Assembly: GCA_017311185.1 (NCBI GenBank)
Contig: JAESUZ010000756.1
Location: forward strand, 1,116,001-1,180,000
From: Proteles cristata cristata
Lineage: Eukaryota; Chordata; Mammalia; Carnivora; Hyaenidae
Direction: 5' to 3'
DNA: 64,000 bases
The notes below the pieces were generated by a model. It saw nothing but the letters and a program-made list of their open reading frames with translations. It had not been told where the DNA came from and ran no database searches. The position numbers and the translations under genes were made by a program. Each line of letters starts with the position of its first letter. Position 1 is the first letter of the stretch. Below, in pieces: positions 12,375 to 23,165 of the stretch.

Positions 12375-12965
12375 AGCAATAGCACTGTTAGGAATTTACC
12401 CAAGGGATACAGGAGGGCTGATGCATGGGGACACGTGTACCCCAATGTTCATAGCAGCACTTTCAACAATAGCCAAATCATGGAAAGAGCCTAAACGTCC
12501 CTGGCAAATGGATCAAGAAGATGTGGTTTATATATAAAATGGAACACTACATGGCAATGAGAAACAATGAAATCTGGCCATGTGTAGCAATGTGGATGGA
12601 ACTTGAGGGTGTTATGCTAAGTGAAATAAGTCAGGCAGAGAAAGACAAATACCATATGTTTTCACTCATATGTGGAATAGGAAACACTTAACAGAGAACC
12701 ATAGGGGAGGGGAAGGGGGAAAAATAGTTAAGGAGAGGGAGGGAGGCAAACCACAAGAAACTCTTAAATACTGACAACAAACTGAGGGTTGGTGGGGGTG
12801 GGGGAGACGGGCAAATGGGTGATGGGCATGGAGAAGGGCATTTGTTGGGATGAGCACTAGGTGTTGTATGGAAACCAACTAGATAATAAACTATATTAAA
12901 AATAAAAAAATAAAAGTCTTTGGAGATATAAATAAATAAATAAATACATACATACATACATACAT
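12375..12965 (+). mobile_element. Carnivore L1, 3' end (ORF2 end plus 3' UTR)
   Basis: 5'-truncated LINE-1. The ORF2 carboxyl-terminal coding block is recognisable (TTCATAGCAGCACTTTC, AATAGCCAAATCATGGAAAG, GCTAAGTGAAATAAGTCAG). The G-rich carnivore 3' UTR follows (CTGAGGGTTGGTGGGGG, GGGATGAGCACTAGGTGTTG), then an A-rich tail and (ATACAT)n. No open frame is kept; inactive. Confidence 0.9.
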
Positions 12966-13157
12966 AAAAACTGTGGTAGAAAAGATATAAAATTGACCAT
13001 CTTAATAATTTTTTACTGTAGAGTTCAATAATGTTTAGTTATTCACACTGTTGTGTAACCAATCTCTGGAACTTTTCCATCTCTCAAAACTGAAACTTCA
13101 TACCCATTAAACAACTTCCCATTTCCTCCTCCCCCCAGGCAGGTAACCATCATTCTT
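12966..13157 (-). mobile_element. Old L1M-type fragment (left part)
   Basis: AAATTGACCATCTTAATAAT, ACACTGTTGTGTAACCAATC and AGGTAACCATCATTCTTTT are hallmarks of an old L1 3' region in reverse. It is split from 13349-13800 by a SINE. Confidence 0.7.
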
Positions 13158-13348
13158 TTTGTTTTTTAAGTATATTTATTTATTTTGAGACACAGAGAGT
13201 GACAGCATGTGCACGCAGAGACTCAAGCAGTCTCTGAGCTGTGAGCCCAGAGCGTGATGTGAAGCTCAATTCCACAAACTACAAGATCAGGATCTAGGCC
13301 AAAAGTCAAGAGTCGGATGCGTAACCAACTGAGCCACCCAGGTGCCTC
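13158..13348 (-). mobile_element. CAN-SINE inserted in an older L1
   Basis: Reverse head ends GAGCCACCCAGGTGCC at 13348. The T-rich tail starts at about 13158. It interrupts an L1M-like element, so it is younger than that element. Confidence 0.88.
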
Positions 13349-13800
13349 AATCTTGATGCATCTGACTATTCTAGATAATTCATATAAGTGAAATCATATA
13401 GCAGCTGTTGATTAGTAAATGGTTTATTTCACTTAGCATAATGTCCTCAAGGTTCATCCACGTAGCAAGTGTCAGAATTTCCCTTCTATTTTAGGCTGAA
13501 TAATATTCCATTGTTATATATATATATATAATATTTGTTTAGCCATTCATCCACCAAAGGACATTTGGACTGCTTCCATATTTTGAATAATGCTGCTATG
13601 AAAATGGATATTCAGATATCTCTGTGAAAGCCTGTTCTCAATTTTTTTGGATATATACCAATATTTTACAATCCCACCAACAATGCACAAGTGTTCCAAT
13701 TTCCCAGAATCCTTCCCAACACTTGTTGTTGTTGTTGTTGTTTTTCTGTTTTGTTTTGTTTAATAGTAGCCATCCTAATGGGCGTGAGGTGATCACTGCA
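13349..13800 (-). mobile_element. Old L1M-type fragment (right part)
   Basis: GGCTGAATAATATTCCATTG, TAGCCATTCATCCACC, AATAATGCTGCTATGAA and ATCCCACCAACAATGCACAA are the reverse of an old L1 ORF2/3' region. Contains (TA)n at about 13515-13533 and (TTG)n at about 13724-13741. Confidence 0.78.
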
Positions 13801-15834
13801 TTTTAAGGTCACCTCTCTTCCCAACCACTTCTAATCCCCACACTGGTAATAATTTATGCCTGTTCGGAACTCAACAGCAGGTTTCTCTTTACTTCTCTTC
13901 TGCCACTTGCTACGTTCTTACTTATTCACCTTTGGAACCTCGATTGTTTCTAGCGTAAGTGCAGACTAGAGAATCAATAAATATTGATATCAAATTAATC
14001 AATGACTCAATCAATAAAGTGATCATTTTCACAGCATACATGGAATATGCAAATATTGTTTTTAAAAGCAATGGTAAAAAATGGAATAGCAAGAACTCAT
14101 TTTCTCCAGATCTAGCAGAGGTGTATGCAGTCAGCAAAATGCCTTTCATCTACACCTTATCTTTGAGACGTCCCTGGAATACTGAAGATCCACTGCAGAC
14201 ATAGGGCATAAAACCAGAAGGCCTCCAAAAAGAAGAGAAGAAATTACACAGCTATATTTTCTCTCCATAAAGGAACTTTTTTATCCAAGTTGGAAATTCA
14301 TGTATGTAACATCGTCAGGTATCATTTGACCCAGCCCTGCTCTACGAATGCTCCTAAACTGAGCTGTCATGAAAAATATAATCCAGATCCACATAAAAGA
14401 CCAGTGAGATCTTCTCATGGGCTGCAAACCCCTGTGGTGCCTTGAAATATGTTCTGGTTTTCCTTAGTATCCATTAGGCCAAGATAATTTGGTCCTACTG
14501 CCTGCAGACCAAGATCTGTGTCCCCAGAATACAGGCTAACTTGGCCTAATCCTCTGCAGTGGAAAGGAACAGAGTGGGAGGCGTCTGTGCCTGGACTCAG
14601 ACCAAGCCACAATGGTAGGCCAGGCACCAACCTGCGGTTAGATCAGCCCCTAGGGATGAGACTCGTTGGAGAGCCCGGACTCATCTCTTCCTGCTTCCCT
14701 CCCCCTGGCCTTGCCCGAATGCATCTGTCAAAGACCTTGCACTTTTGGCTTCATGATTCCTTGGTAGGAAATGCTTATACCATGTTTAGGGCAATCTTTC
14801 TTCCTCTCAGTCAGCCTCTCAGGGGCCCTCTGGCTTGTCCTTATTTTCATCGAGCCAAAATTAACTACTCTCATTTTCATGTTCTAAATATCATCAGGTT
14901 CTGCCTTCCTGAGAAGAGGCTTTAGAAACCCTAAACTACCCCTTATCTCTTTATTCTACATAAAGATTTAATTAATTCTTTAGCTGAGTTTCTAACTCTC
15001 TCTCTCTCTCTTTGGAAAATTCTTATCCCTTTCTCACTGAATTGTCACCAGCCTTCTGTAGTTTCTCAGCTTGGGATCTTTCTCATAGATTCAGGTAAGC
15101 AGTTGACTAGTTTGCCAAGTTAGAGGTTCTTCAGCCTTACAGGTATGTTTAAAGATTCTCTGACAACAAGACAGAAGGTTCAGTGAAAAATGAAGGGATG
15201 TTCTGTCAGTAACTTAACACACTGCAACTCAGAGGCATACAAGTGCTAAGGAACAGAGTGATGGCAGAGAAAAGAATGGCAGAAGCATGAGAGATCAAAT
15301 AATAAGAGACAGCATCACTGCACCTCTGGGAACTGGAAACTCAACTGACTAGATTCAGTTCCATTTTCATTACATCCATTGACTACTAAATATTTCCCAA
15401 TGGATGCCCCATCTGATTAAGAGAGAAGTCTGAAGGCATTCATATTGGGTCCAGAGAGTGGACTCTCTTGGACCAAGTAAAAACAGAGCATAATAAAGAA
15501 AGAAGATTTAATAATCAAGAAGACTTTCATTAATCAAAAGAAAAGTTTAAAGCTCAATGTAATCAAATACTGTTGGTTTTCCAACCATAAATCATGGTAC
15601 CGGCCACCCAAAAGCATTATTTCCCTGCTGAGTCAATAATTTTTAAAGTTTCTAGAAGAATTTTTGGTTTCTAGAAGAAATGTTTTTGCAAAGCTAAATT
15701 AGAAGAGCCAATAGATATACATTCACTAGAGATGTGGGATAATTAAGTGGGATGTGGGATAATTAAGTATCCCTCGTGGGATAACCTCATGAGGCTCAAA
15801 TCCCCAAATCAAGTCCCCAAAGTTATGTGTACCC
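13801..15834. other. Intron 1, mostly unique sequence
   Basis: No repeat recognised except short simple tracts (CT at 14997-15010) and the 20-bp tandem at 15731. The 135-codon open frame at 14518-14925 has no recognisable similarity and no start context, and I treat it as chance. Confidence 0.6.
15731..15770 (+). repeat. 20-bp tandem duplication
   Basis: GATGTGGGATAATTAAGTGG is directly repeated, with the last two bases changed in the second copy; a third partial echo (GTGGGATAA) follows near 15776. Confidence 0.88.
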
Positions 15835-16015
15835 ATGGTGCCTTATCCTTTTCCTTGATGGCACTTGCCATAATTTCCAGTCTCATATTTGAGTGCTTAT
15901 TGACAAATCTATATTCCCCCTAATAAACAGTAAATTCCACGAAGGCAGGGATCATGTCTCATTTGCTCCCAATTTTAACTGACACACGAGGTCCTTAATA
16001 AACATTTTGCTAAAA
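15835..16015 (+). mobile_element. LINE L2 3' fragment
   Basis: GATGGCACTTGCCATAATTT, GTAAATTCCACGAAGGCAGG and a CTTAATAAACATTTTGCT end match the L2 3'-end order. Confidence 0.65.
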
Positions 16016-17194
16016 GTGTCTCTTTCACCTAATCCATCACCAAATTATGTCAGCTATTTCTTCAAAACACTATGCCCATCTTCCTTTGCATTCCTTGTTT
16101 TCATCATTCTTGCCTAATAAATAAATAACTTTACAACTGACTTATTAAAAGCAGTCTCCTGCCTCCCACAAGTCCTCAAACTCATCCTGCCAGCCACTAT
16201 CAAAATAATGGTCATAAAATGCAACTTCTATTTTTCAAAAACTTCTCATTACATGTATCTGTGGGTCATTACCTTTTTTTTTTTTTTTTTGGTGTGGGGA
16301 GGGTGGTCAGTGACCTATTTGCCAATACAATGAAGACTCTGAAACTGTCTTTTCTAGAAACCACATATAAACAAACCCTCCAACTTCTGCCTATAATTCT
16401 AGAGGAACTATAAACTTGGAAAAGAGCTTTTAAAAATCATCAACCTATAGAACTAAGATCAAATTCTTGAATTCTCTGCTCCAACCAGTATTGGACTCTC
16501 TATAGCTCCCTGAGCAAAATTTTATCAACTCCACTTCTGAGAAATTGTTCACACTATATTTCCCACAGCCTCTGCTTCCCATCATCCATACATACCTCAT
16601 CTGTCATAGAAAACCGGGCTTTAACTCCTCCATCTTCCATGAGGTTTATGAGTATTCCAATTCACACTGGTTCAACTTTGAACTTCTACAGCACTTAAAG
16701 TCTTCACCACTTCTCTTGACACTTATAATCTCTCTGGCAACTAACTACTCTACTTCTATTTCCTTTGCAATATTTTCTTCCTTTACCAGGCTCCTAAATG
16801 ACAATGTTCTCAGGGTCCTGCCCCCAGCCCTCTGTCATCCTTAGTTGACATTTTTTCTTTGTCAGAATCTTAGCCATGTGGGTCACAACACCTAACTGCC
16901 ATCCCATATCCCTCTCCTGGACTTCAGATGTTGATTACACACTTTGCAGCTCCTCTTGAATCACCCAAAGAAGCCTCAAACTTAATGTGCACACAACTAA
17001 ACTCAAGATCTTTCCCAAAAAGCCTATTTCTCTTCCTGCATTCCCATTTTGGCCCAAAGGCTCTAGGATCCAACCAAGGCAGTCAGGCATACCATTCCCT
17101 CTGCCTGGCCCCTGATTAACTCCTATTTACCCTGCAGCCTCAGCACGAACTTAATTTTCTCCAGGGACCTTCAGACCGAGGTTATATGCACCCT
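16016..17194. other. Intron 1, weak L2-like traces
   Basis: A T run at 16275-16291. 16540-16900 is pyrimidine-rich and may be a decayed LINE2, but the match is weak. Nothing coding. Confidence 0.5.
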
Positions 17195-17960
17195 GGACTC
17201 TCCGCAGTGGAATAGCCATCTTTTCGCTCCCGGTGATAATGTGATTTATAATGAATATATATTTGGTCATTGTCCCACTTTTTGCACAGAGCTTCTAAAA
17301 CCCCTGGAAATTCCTAAGTGATGAGAGCAACAAAGGGCTCTCTTGTATGTTAATGAGGTTTTGGACCCCACCTAAGGGTGAGGGCTGGTTGCCAGGGAAA
17401 CCATCTTGTATAAAGGGTTGGAACTTTCAGTCCCCTACCCCCCTCCCCCATCCACCACCTACAGCGAAAGGAGGGGGCTGGATGTTGAATCAATCACCAG
17501 CGACCAATGATTTAACCAACTGTGCTTAAGTAATGAACCCTCCATAAAAACCCAAAAGGACCCAGTTGAGAGAGCTTCCAGGTTGGTGGCCATATGGAGT
17601 TGCTGAGAAATGGGGGCTCCTGAAAAGGGCACTAAAGCTTCACATCCCTTCCCCACGCCTTACCCTCAGCATGTCTTCCACCTGGCTACGCCTGACTTAT
17701 CTCCTTCTATAATAAACTGTTGATCTAGTCAGTAAAATGTTTCTCTGAGTGATGTGAGCCACTCACTCTCCATATTAATCAAATCCAACAAGGGGTTCAT
17801 TGGAACCTCTGATTTATAGCTAGTTAGTCAGAAGCACAGGTAACAAGCTGGGCTTGTGACTGGCATCTGAAGTAGGGGCCGTCTTATAAGACTGAAGTGG
17901 GTCTGATGCTATCTCCAGGTAGGTAGTGTCAGAACTGAGTTAATTGCTTGGTGGTATGCT

Positions 17961-17962
<2 letters not shown>
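17195..17962 (+). mobile_element. Solitary ERV LTR, family not assigned
   Basis: LTR-like order: a promoter-like CCTCCATAAAAACCC at about 17540, a polyadenylation signal AATAAA at about 17711, then TTTCTCTGAGTGATGTGAGC, TGGAACCTCTGATTTATAGC and GGGCTTGTGACTGGCATCTG, which recall a mammalian ERV LTR U5 end. No flanking viral genes are present. Confidence 0.62.

Positions 17963-17998
<36 letters not shown>
17963..17998 (+). repeat. (AC)n microsatellite
   Basis: About 18 uninterrupted dinucleotide units directly after the LTR; likely polymorphic. Confidence 0.95.
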
Positions 17999-17999
<1 letters not shown>

Positions 18000-18001
<2 letters not shown>

Positions 18002-18282
18002 TCAAAGTCACACTTCCCTGTTTAAAACCTTTAGCAGCCTCCCACCACATCAAGAGTAAAATTCAAAACATGCAGCACGATCAGGGTCTTGCCTGTCATT
18101 CCAACCAGGACTCCTCACACTCCTTCCCTGAGCCCCGAGTTCCCAGAGCTGAGTCATGGCTGCTCCCAAAAATGCCAAGCACCTCCATTCCTACGAGTCC
18201 TCTGTGACTTGCTCCCAACTCCATGTAGTTCCTCACCTTATCAAATGCCTTTTCTGACCTTGCTAAAATAAAGCTTTTTAAA
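18000..18282 (+). mobile_element. LINE L2 fragment (left part)
   Basis: AAAACCTTTAGCAGCCTCCC, AGGGTCTTGCCTGTCATTCC and CACACTCCTTCCCTGAGCC follow the L2 3' region. It continues after the inserted SINE at 18484. Confidence 0.68.
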
Positions 18283-18483
18283 ATTTTTTTTAACATTTCT
18301 TTAGTATCAAGAGACAGAGCATGAGCAGGGGAAGGGCAGAGAGAAGGGAAGACACAGAATCCGAAAAAGGCTCTAGGCTCTGAGCTGTCAGCACAGAGTC
18401 CGATGCGGGACTCGAACCCACAAACCACAGATCATGACCTGAAACGAAGTCAGACACAACCAACTGAGCCACCCAGGCACCCC
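18283..18483 (-). mobile_element. CAN-SINE inserted in an L2
   Basis: Reverse copy ending GCCACCCAGGCACCCC. The target duplication TAAAATAAAGCTTTTTA occurs on both sides (about 18264-18280 and 18484-18500), so the L2 was continuous before insertion. Confidence 0.92.
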
Positions 18484-18860
18484 TAAAATAAAGCTTTTTA
18501 TTACTTTCCACCCCCTCATACTCATTTGTTTATTCCTTATAGCACTTGACTACCCAACCAAATTTTAATTTATTATGTGTCTTCCCCACTGAAATGTAAG
18601 CTTCATTCCTCAGCACCTTGAAGGGAGCCTAGGATAGAAAGAATGGTGGAAAAAGCAAGTGCATAAATGAATGTTGACACTATGAACCAGCATCTTGCTA
18701 AGCTCTATTTAATGATCTATCTCACCCCATGCACCATCACCTATACCATGGCAAGACTGTGGCTACCTTACCTACCATGTCACCCAGCATATGCTCAGCA
18801 GCAGTAAAGTGGACACACAGTAAAGTGGTCAATCAGTATTTGCCATCTGAATGAATGTAC
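18484..18860 (+). mobile_element. LINE L2 fragment (right part)
   Basis: CCTTATAGCACTTGACTACC, CACTGAAATGTAAGCTTCAT and a later GTCAATCAGTATTTGCCATC - GAATGAATG end match L2 continuing past the SINE. Confidence 0.62.
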
Positions 18861-19617
18861 GGACATGGTGAAAGTATTCCCAACTTCACACCTTCACACC
18901 CCCATGTCACAAACCTGTCCTCCACCCCACAGCAAGAGTGATGGCTCTACCCTGCAAAATGGACCCCTATGTGAAATCCTTCATGACCCCTCAACATCTA
19001 TGATAAGGCTTCTTAATCTTCTTTGGAGGTGGGCCCCAAGAAAATATCCCACTTACAGAAACAGATTTTACTTATAATCTTAGGGTATTCATTGGCCTCT
19101 GACGTGCATGAATAGTCTCCCCAAAAGACGTCAGACTAAGACCTCCCAGCCTACAGAAGAAACGCAGACTCTGTAGCACAGCCATTATGACCTGGCCACT
19201 GTCCCATCTCTAGCCCTCTCCCCTCTGTGATAGTTAATTTTATGTATTGCCTTTCTCCAACCAAGCTAATATATCTCTGGACCTTTGCTTCCTTTCTTGG
19301 CCAAAAGGCAAAATCTCCTGAGTGAAAATCTCACTCAGGTAGCAGCCACTGAATTTCTCAATAGAATCAACATGTGCTCCTAGAATATGACATATATAAC
19401 TATTTTGGAATGGCCATCGTCATCATATGTGGTCACTGTGAATTTCCAGGAAAGAGATCCTATTACAGTCACCTTCACGTCCCAGTTTCCAGCAAAGTAC
19501 TGACAAATAGTATGCATTTGATAGTCACCTAGGGAATGCGTAAAATTACATGTCTCATACCGTGTGTTCTGCCTTCTCAACTAGGCTGTAAGGTTTTTTA
19601 AGAGTATGGAAACTATA

Positions 19618-19816
19618 TATTTTTAAAATTGCTTTTAATATTTATTTATTTTTGAGAGAGAGAGTGCTAGTGGGGAAGGGGCAAAGAGAGAGGGAGACAC
19701 AGAATCCAAAATAGGCTACGGCTCTGTGCTGACAGCATGGTTGGAACTCACAAACCACGAGATCATGACCTGAGCTGAAGTTGGACACTTAACCGACTGA
19801 GCCACCCAGGTGCCCT
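19618..19816 (-). mobile_element. CAN-SINE
   Basis: Reverse copy ending GCCACCCAGGTGCCCT; target duplication GGAAACTATA on both sides. Confidence 0.91.
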
Positions 19817-19989
19817 GGGAAACTATACTTTAAATATTTTCTATCACCACCAAAACATCTGGTATGGTATTTTGCACAAAGGATGTATCTAATAAATACT
19901 TACTGAATAAATTAACTAATAAAGAATTAAGAACAACTTTGCAAGAGGCATTGAATCTATTGTTGAATCTATTACAATAGAATGCTGTA

Positions 19990-20199
19990 GGGGCACCTGT
20001 GTGGCTCAGTCGGTTAAGCGTCTGACTTCGGCTCAGGTCATGATCTCATGGTTCGTGGGTTCGAGCCCCACGTCGGGCTCTACGCTGAGAGCTCCAGAGC
20101 CTGGAGCCTGTTTCAGATTCTGTGTCTCCCTCTCTCTCTGACCCTCCCCTGCTCACAATGTCTCTCCCTCTCTCTCTCAGAAATAAATAAAACATAAAA
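19990..20199 (+). mobile_element. CAN-SINE
   Basis: Forward copy with target duplication GAATGCTGTA (19980-19989 approx. and 20201-20210). It forms an inverted pair with the SINE at 19618-19816, 173 bp away. Confidence 0.92.
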
Positions 20200-20209
20200 A
20201 GAATGCTGT

Positions 20210-22539
20210 ATCAAGATGAGAAGCCAATTTTTGATGTGTGTGTGTGTCCCAACACACATACCATCTGATAGTGGGTTCTTGTGTACTTTTCTCTGCTTTA
20301 AATATAAATATGAATATGAATGGGCATAAGTTACCAATGGTTTGTGCCTAAGACCAGAACCTATCTGTATGTGAACCTACCTATCTATGAAAATTTGAAT
20401 TTTAATCTCTACGTATTTTCCATGGTAGTAAATAAACATTTGTCTTCTTAAAAAAGGACAAGTTGATCTAAAATGGTAGAGTCCAGAAAAGAAAAATCCT
20501 GAATCTTATTTTTTAGAAAAGCTCAAGTTAACAGAGTCCTGGGTTAAGTTTGGGTAACCCATTAAGCCATGTCATAGGTATTTTCCGGGCAAGTGTTTTA
20601 AGCAATTTTTAAGTATTTTAAGCAAGCTAAAAATTACTTTCTGGGTGACAAAAATAAGTCCTTCCAACTTCTGGAAACCAAAGACTCTGGTCCCTTTATG
20701 CTGCTCATCTGAAAACTTAATCTCTTGCCTCAAGTTTTCATTTAATGAGTGTAATTGCTGTTTGTATTTGTTGTGTCTTCTAGTTGATACTCAGAGGCAG
20801 CTAATATTCTTCCCTACAAGCTAAAAAAAGAAAACTTCTTCCAAAACATGACTTGTGATACATACAGTTCAATGTAGCTCCAGGAAATGAGCAAGGGAGG
20901 GAGTTGTAGCTGTCTCAGCTTCTGCCCCAAGTTCAAACCACACCCTGGATTTCTGCAAGACCAGCACAACCCTTGGCCTAAGGAGATAAGAGAAGCTAGG
21001 GGAAAAGGCAAGCAAAGTTTCACACTACAGTGTGGCAGGCACTATTTTAAGTGCCTTACGTATAATGAATTCCCTTAGCCCTCAAACTACCCCAGCCTGT
21101 ACTATTGTAACTGCAGTTGTTTTAGGAATGAGGTGACCAAGGTACAGAGAGATCAGGCAATCCGGCAGTCATACAGTCAGGCAACAGTGGAGTCTAAGAA
21201 TCCGGCAGTCTGTCTGATCTCAGAGCCCGGACTCCCACCAGAGAATGGAATCCTTGGGAATTCCACCCAAAGGCCTCAAGAGCCAAAGCCGGAGTGTGTC
21301 ACGTGTTCTGGGAACAAAATCATTACCTCAGATATCATCCCTAATCTCATAAATAATAATCCCATTTGAAATTGCCCACAATTACTTATTGCAAGGCCAA
21401 TAATCCTTTTGTAAGGGAAAATGCTAATTCAACTTCTAGTAAAATGTTGAGACTCCAGATTTAATGGAGCTGACAGTCACACAGGAGAACAGTGTGGCGA
21501 AAGTTTGGATATTTCCTTAAAATATGATTACAGAAAATACGTATTTTAACCCATAAACAAATGAAAAACGATGTGTTGTTAATGTTTATATATGAGTTCT
21601 GAAATTTTTTATGCACAAGAACATTAACATTTCACCATTCGAAATGTAAGGCTCTCTCTAAAATGTCAAGAGGTTTTCCCACTCAGTTAAGAAAAATATC
21701 TTCACCCCCAAATACAAGTAAGTGTTGATTTTCCACACTAATGGGAAACAAGAATAGCCTGCACAAAGTTCCCTAAAACCTCCTTTTAGTCAATATCTTT
21801 TTATCTGTTCTCAGTTACTAACGTGTAACCAAATGACCTGATTTGAGTCTCCTCACCTCTCCTTTATCTAGTCACACCAACCTGTTGCAAGTGCTAATGA
21901 ATGGTGAGGACAGGAAGCCCAAAGTGAGATGCAAGAAACGAGGATGACACGAGAGAGGTAAGTCAAGAGAGAGCTGTGGTTTGACACCACACCTTCTAGA
22001 GTCTGATTTCCAGCCTAATTTCCACAGAAAATGTGACATATATTAGGATAACAATGACCTACGCATACGAAGAAATACGAAGAAATTCATTCATTCAACA
22101 GCTTTGCATAAGCATCTACTTACTGCCAAACACGGAGTGTGCCAGGACAAAGGACAGCTACAAAAGGAGAAAGGGAGAAGGAGCACTAAGAGGCGAGCAG
22201 AAGGGAGAGAAGGAAAGCCTCTCCCTATGGAGAGCAGACAAAGCAAGGAGACAGACTTGGGAAATGGCCCGACAGTACCAGAACTTACACCAAAAGCAAT
22301 CCTGTCCAACACTGGCTGCTGGTCGCCTTTGGAGTGTGGCCCATAAACCATTCCATTTGTGATCCTATCCAAGAGATAGGAACCCTATGTCATCACATAG
22401 AAAGTCCGCACAAACAGGTCCAGAGTTGCAAATGGAATTTTTTACGTATGAAAAAATTATTTGGGGGATCTGCATGTCATTAAAGATCACATTGAGACAA
22501 ATATAATACACTTCAGGAGAATAAGGGAGGGGCGAAAAG
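20210..22539. other. Intron 1, mostly unique sequence
   Basis: Apart from the MIR at 21025 no repeat was recognised. A local duplication of ATACGAAGAA is at about 22066-22085. Open frames around 22033-22370 overlap on both strands without conserved sense. Confidence 0.6.
21025..21235 (-). mobile_element. MIR
   Basis: Reverse MIR order: GGCAGGCACTATTTTAAGTGC, CCCTTAGCCCTCAAACTACC, GAATGAGGTGACCAAGGTAC and CAGAGCCCGGACTC. Confidence 0.75.
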
Positions 22540-22975
22540 AAAATCACGGGCCCAGAATGGCATCATTTAGGTTAAAGCCTCAGGTCCATAAACCAGAGCT
22601 GAAATATCCGACCTAACTGCAGCTTCAACCTGCCCCACATCTAAGTCTTAACCTATCAAGGAATTTTGTGAAAAGCATCAAGTAGGTACTTGGTCACACC
22701 GGCCTTCTCAATTCCCCCAAAGAAAGATGACATAATCTGCATAATAAGACCCCCTGCCCTTCCCCCCTAAGAGGAGATCCTACCTGAAACAATCCTTTTT
22801 CTTTTGCTTATAACTCTTGCCCCACCCTCCTTCCTATGAAAACCTTCCATTTTGTACATTGGGGAGCATCCCTCTCTCTGCTAGAAGAGATATTCCCTGA
22901 TTCACGAATCATTTAGTAAAGCCAGCTTGATCTTCAAATTTGCTCGGTTGTATTTTGTTTTTTTAACAAGAGGCT
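22540..22975 (+). mobile_element. ERV LTR remnant, family not assigned
   Basis: 3' part shows CCTATGAAAACCTTCCATTTTG, GATTCACGAATCATTTAGTAAAGCC and GCTCGGTTGTATTTTGTTTTTT, the layout of a mammalian ERVL-type LTR with a degraded TATA and polyadenylation region. No internal sequence is attached. Confidence 0.6.
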
Positions 22976-22977
22976 AA

Positions 22978-23165
22978 GTACTGTGATAGAAAAGTTCTAG
23001 ACTGAGTCAGAATTCCTGGGTTCTAGACAAAAGGCTGCCAATAACAGCTGCATGGCTTAAGCAGGGCACCCCACCTCTCTGGTTTCAGTTGCTTCTCTGT
23101 AAAATAAGAAACCCCAACTGTGTTTCCTAAATTCCTTTCCAGCTCTATGACTGTATGACCATGAT
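22978..23165 (+). mobile_element. MIR
   Basis: TTCCTGGGTTCTAGACAAAA, CTGCATGGCTTAAGCAGGGC, CCACCTCTCTGGTTTCAGTT and CTGTAAAATAAGAAA follow the MIR core. Confidence 0.7.

Noticed and set aside
12375..12965. Possible active L1
   Set aside because: Only the last 0.6 kb remains, with no open frame.
14518..14925. 135-codon open frame on + strand
   Set aside because: No recognisable protein family, no splice or promoter context, in the intron of an opposite-strand gene; a chance frame.
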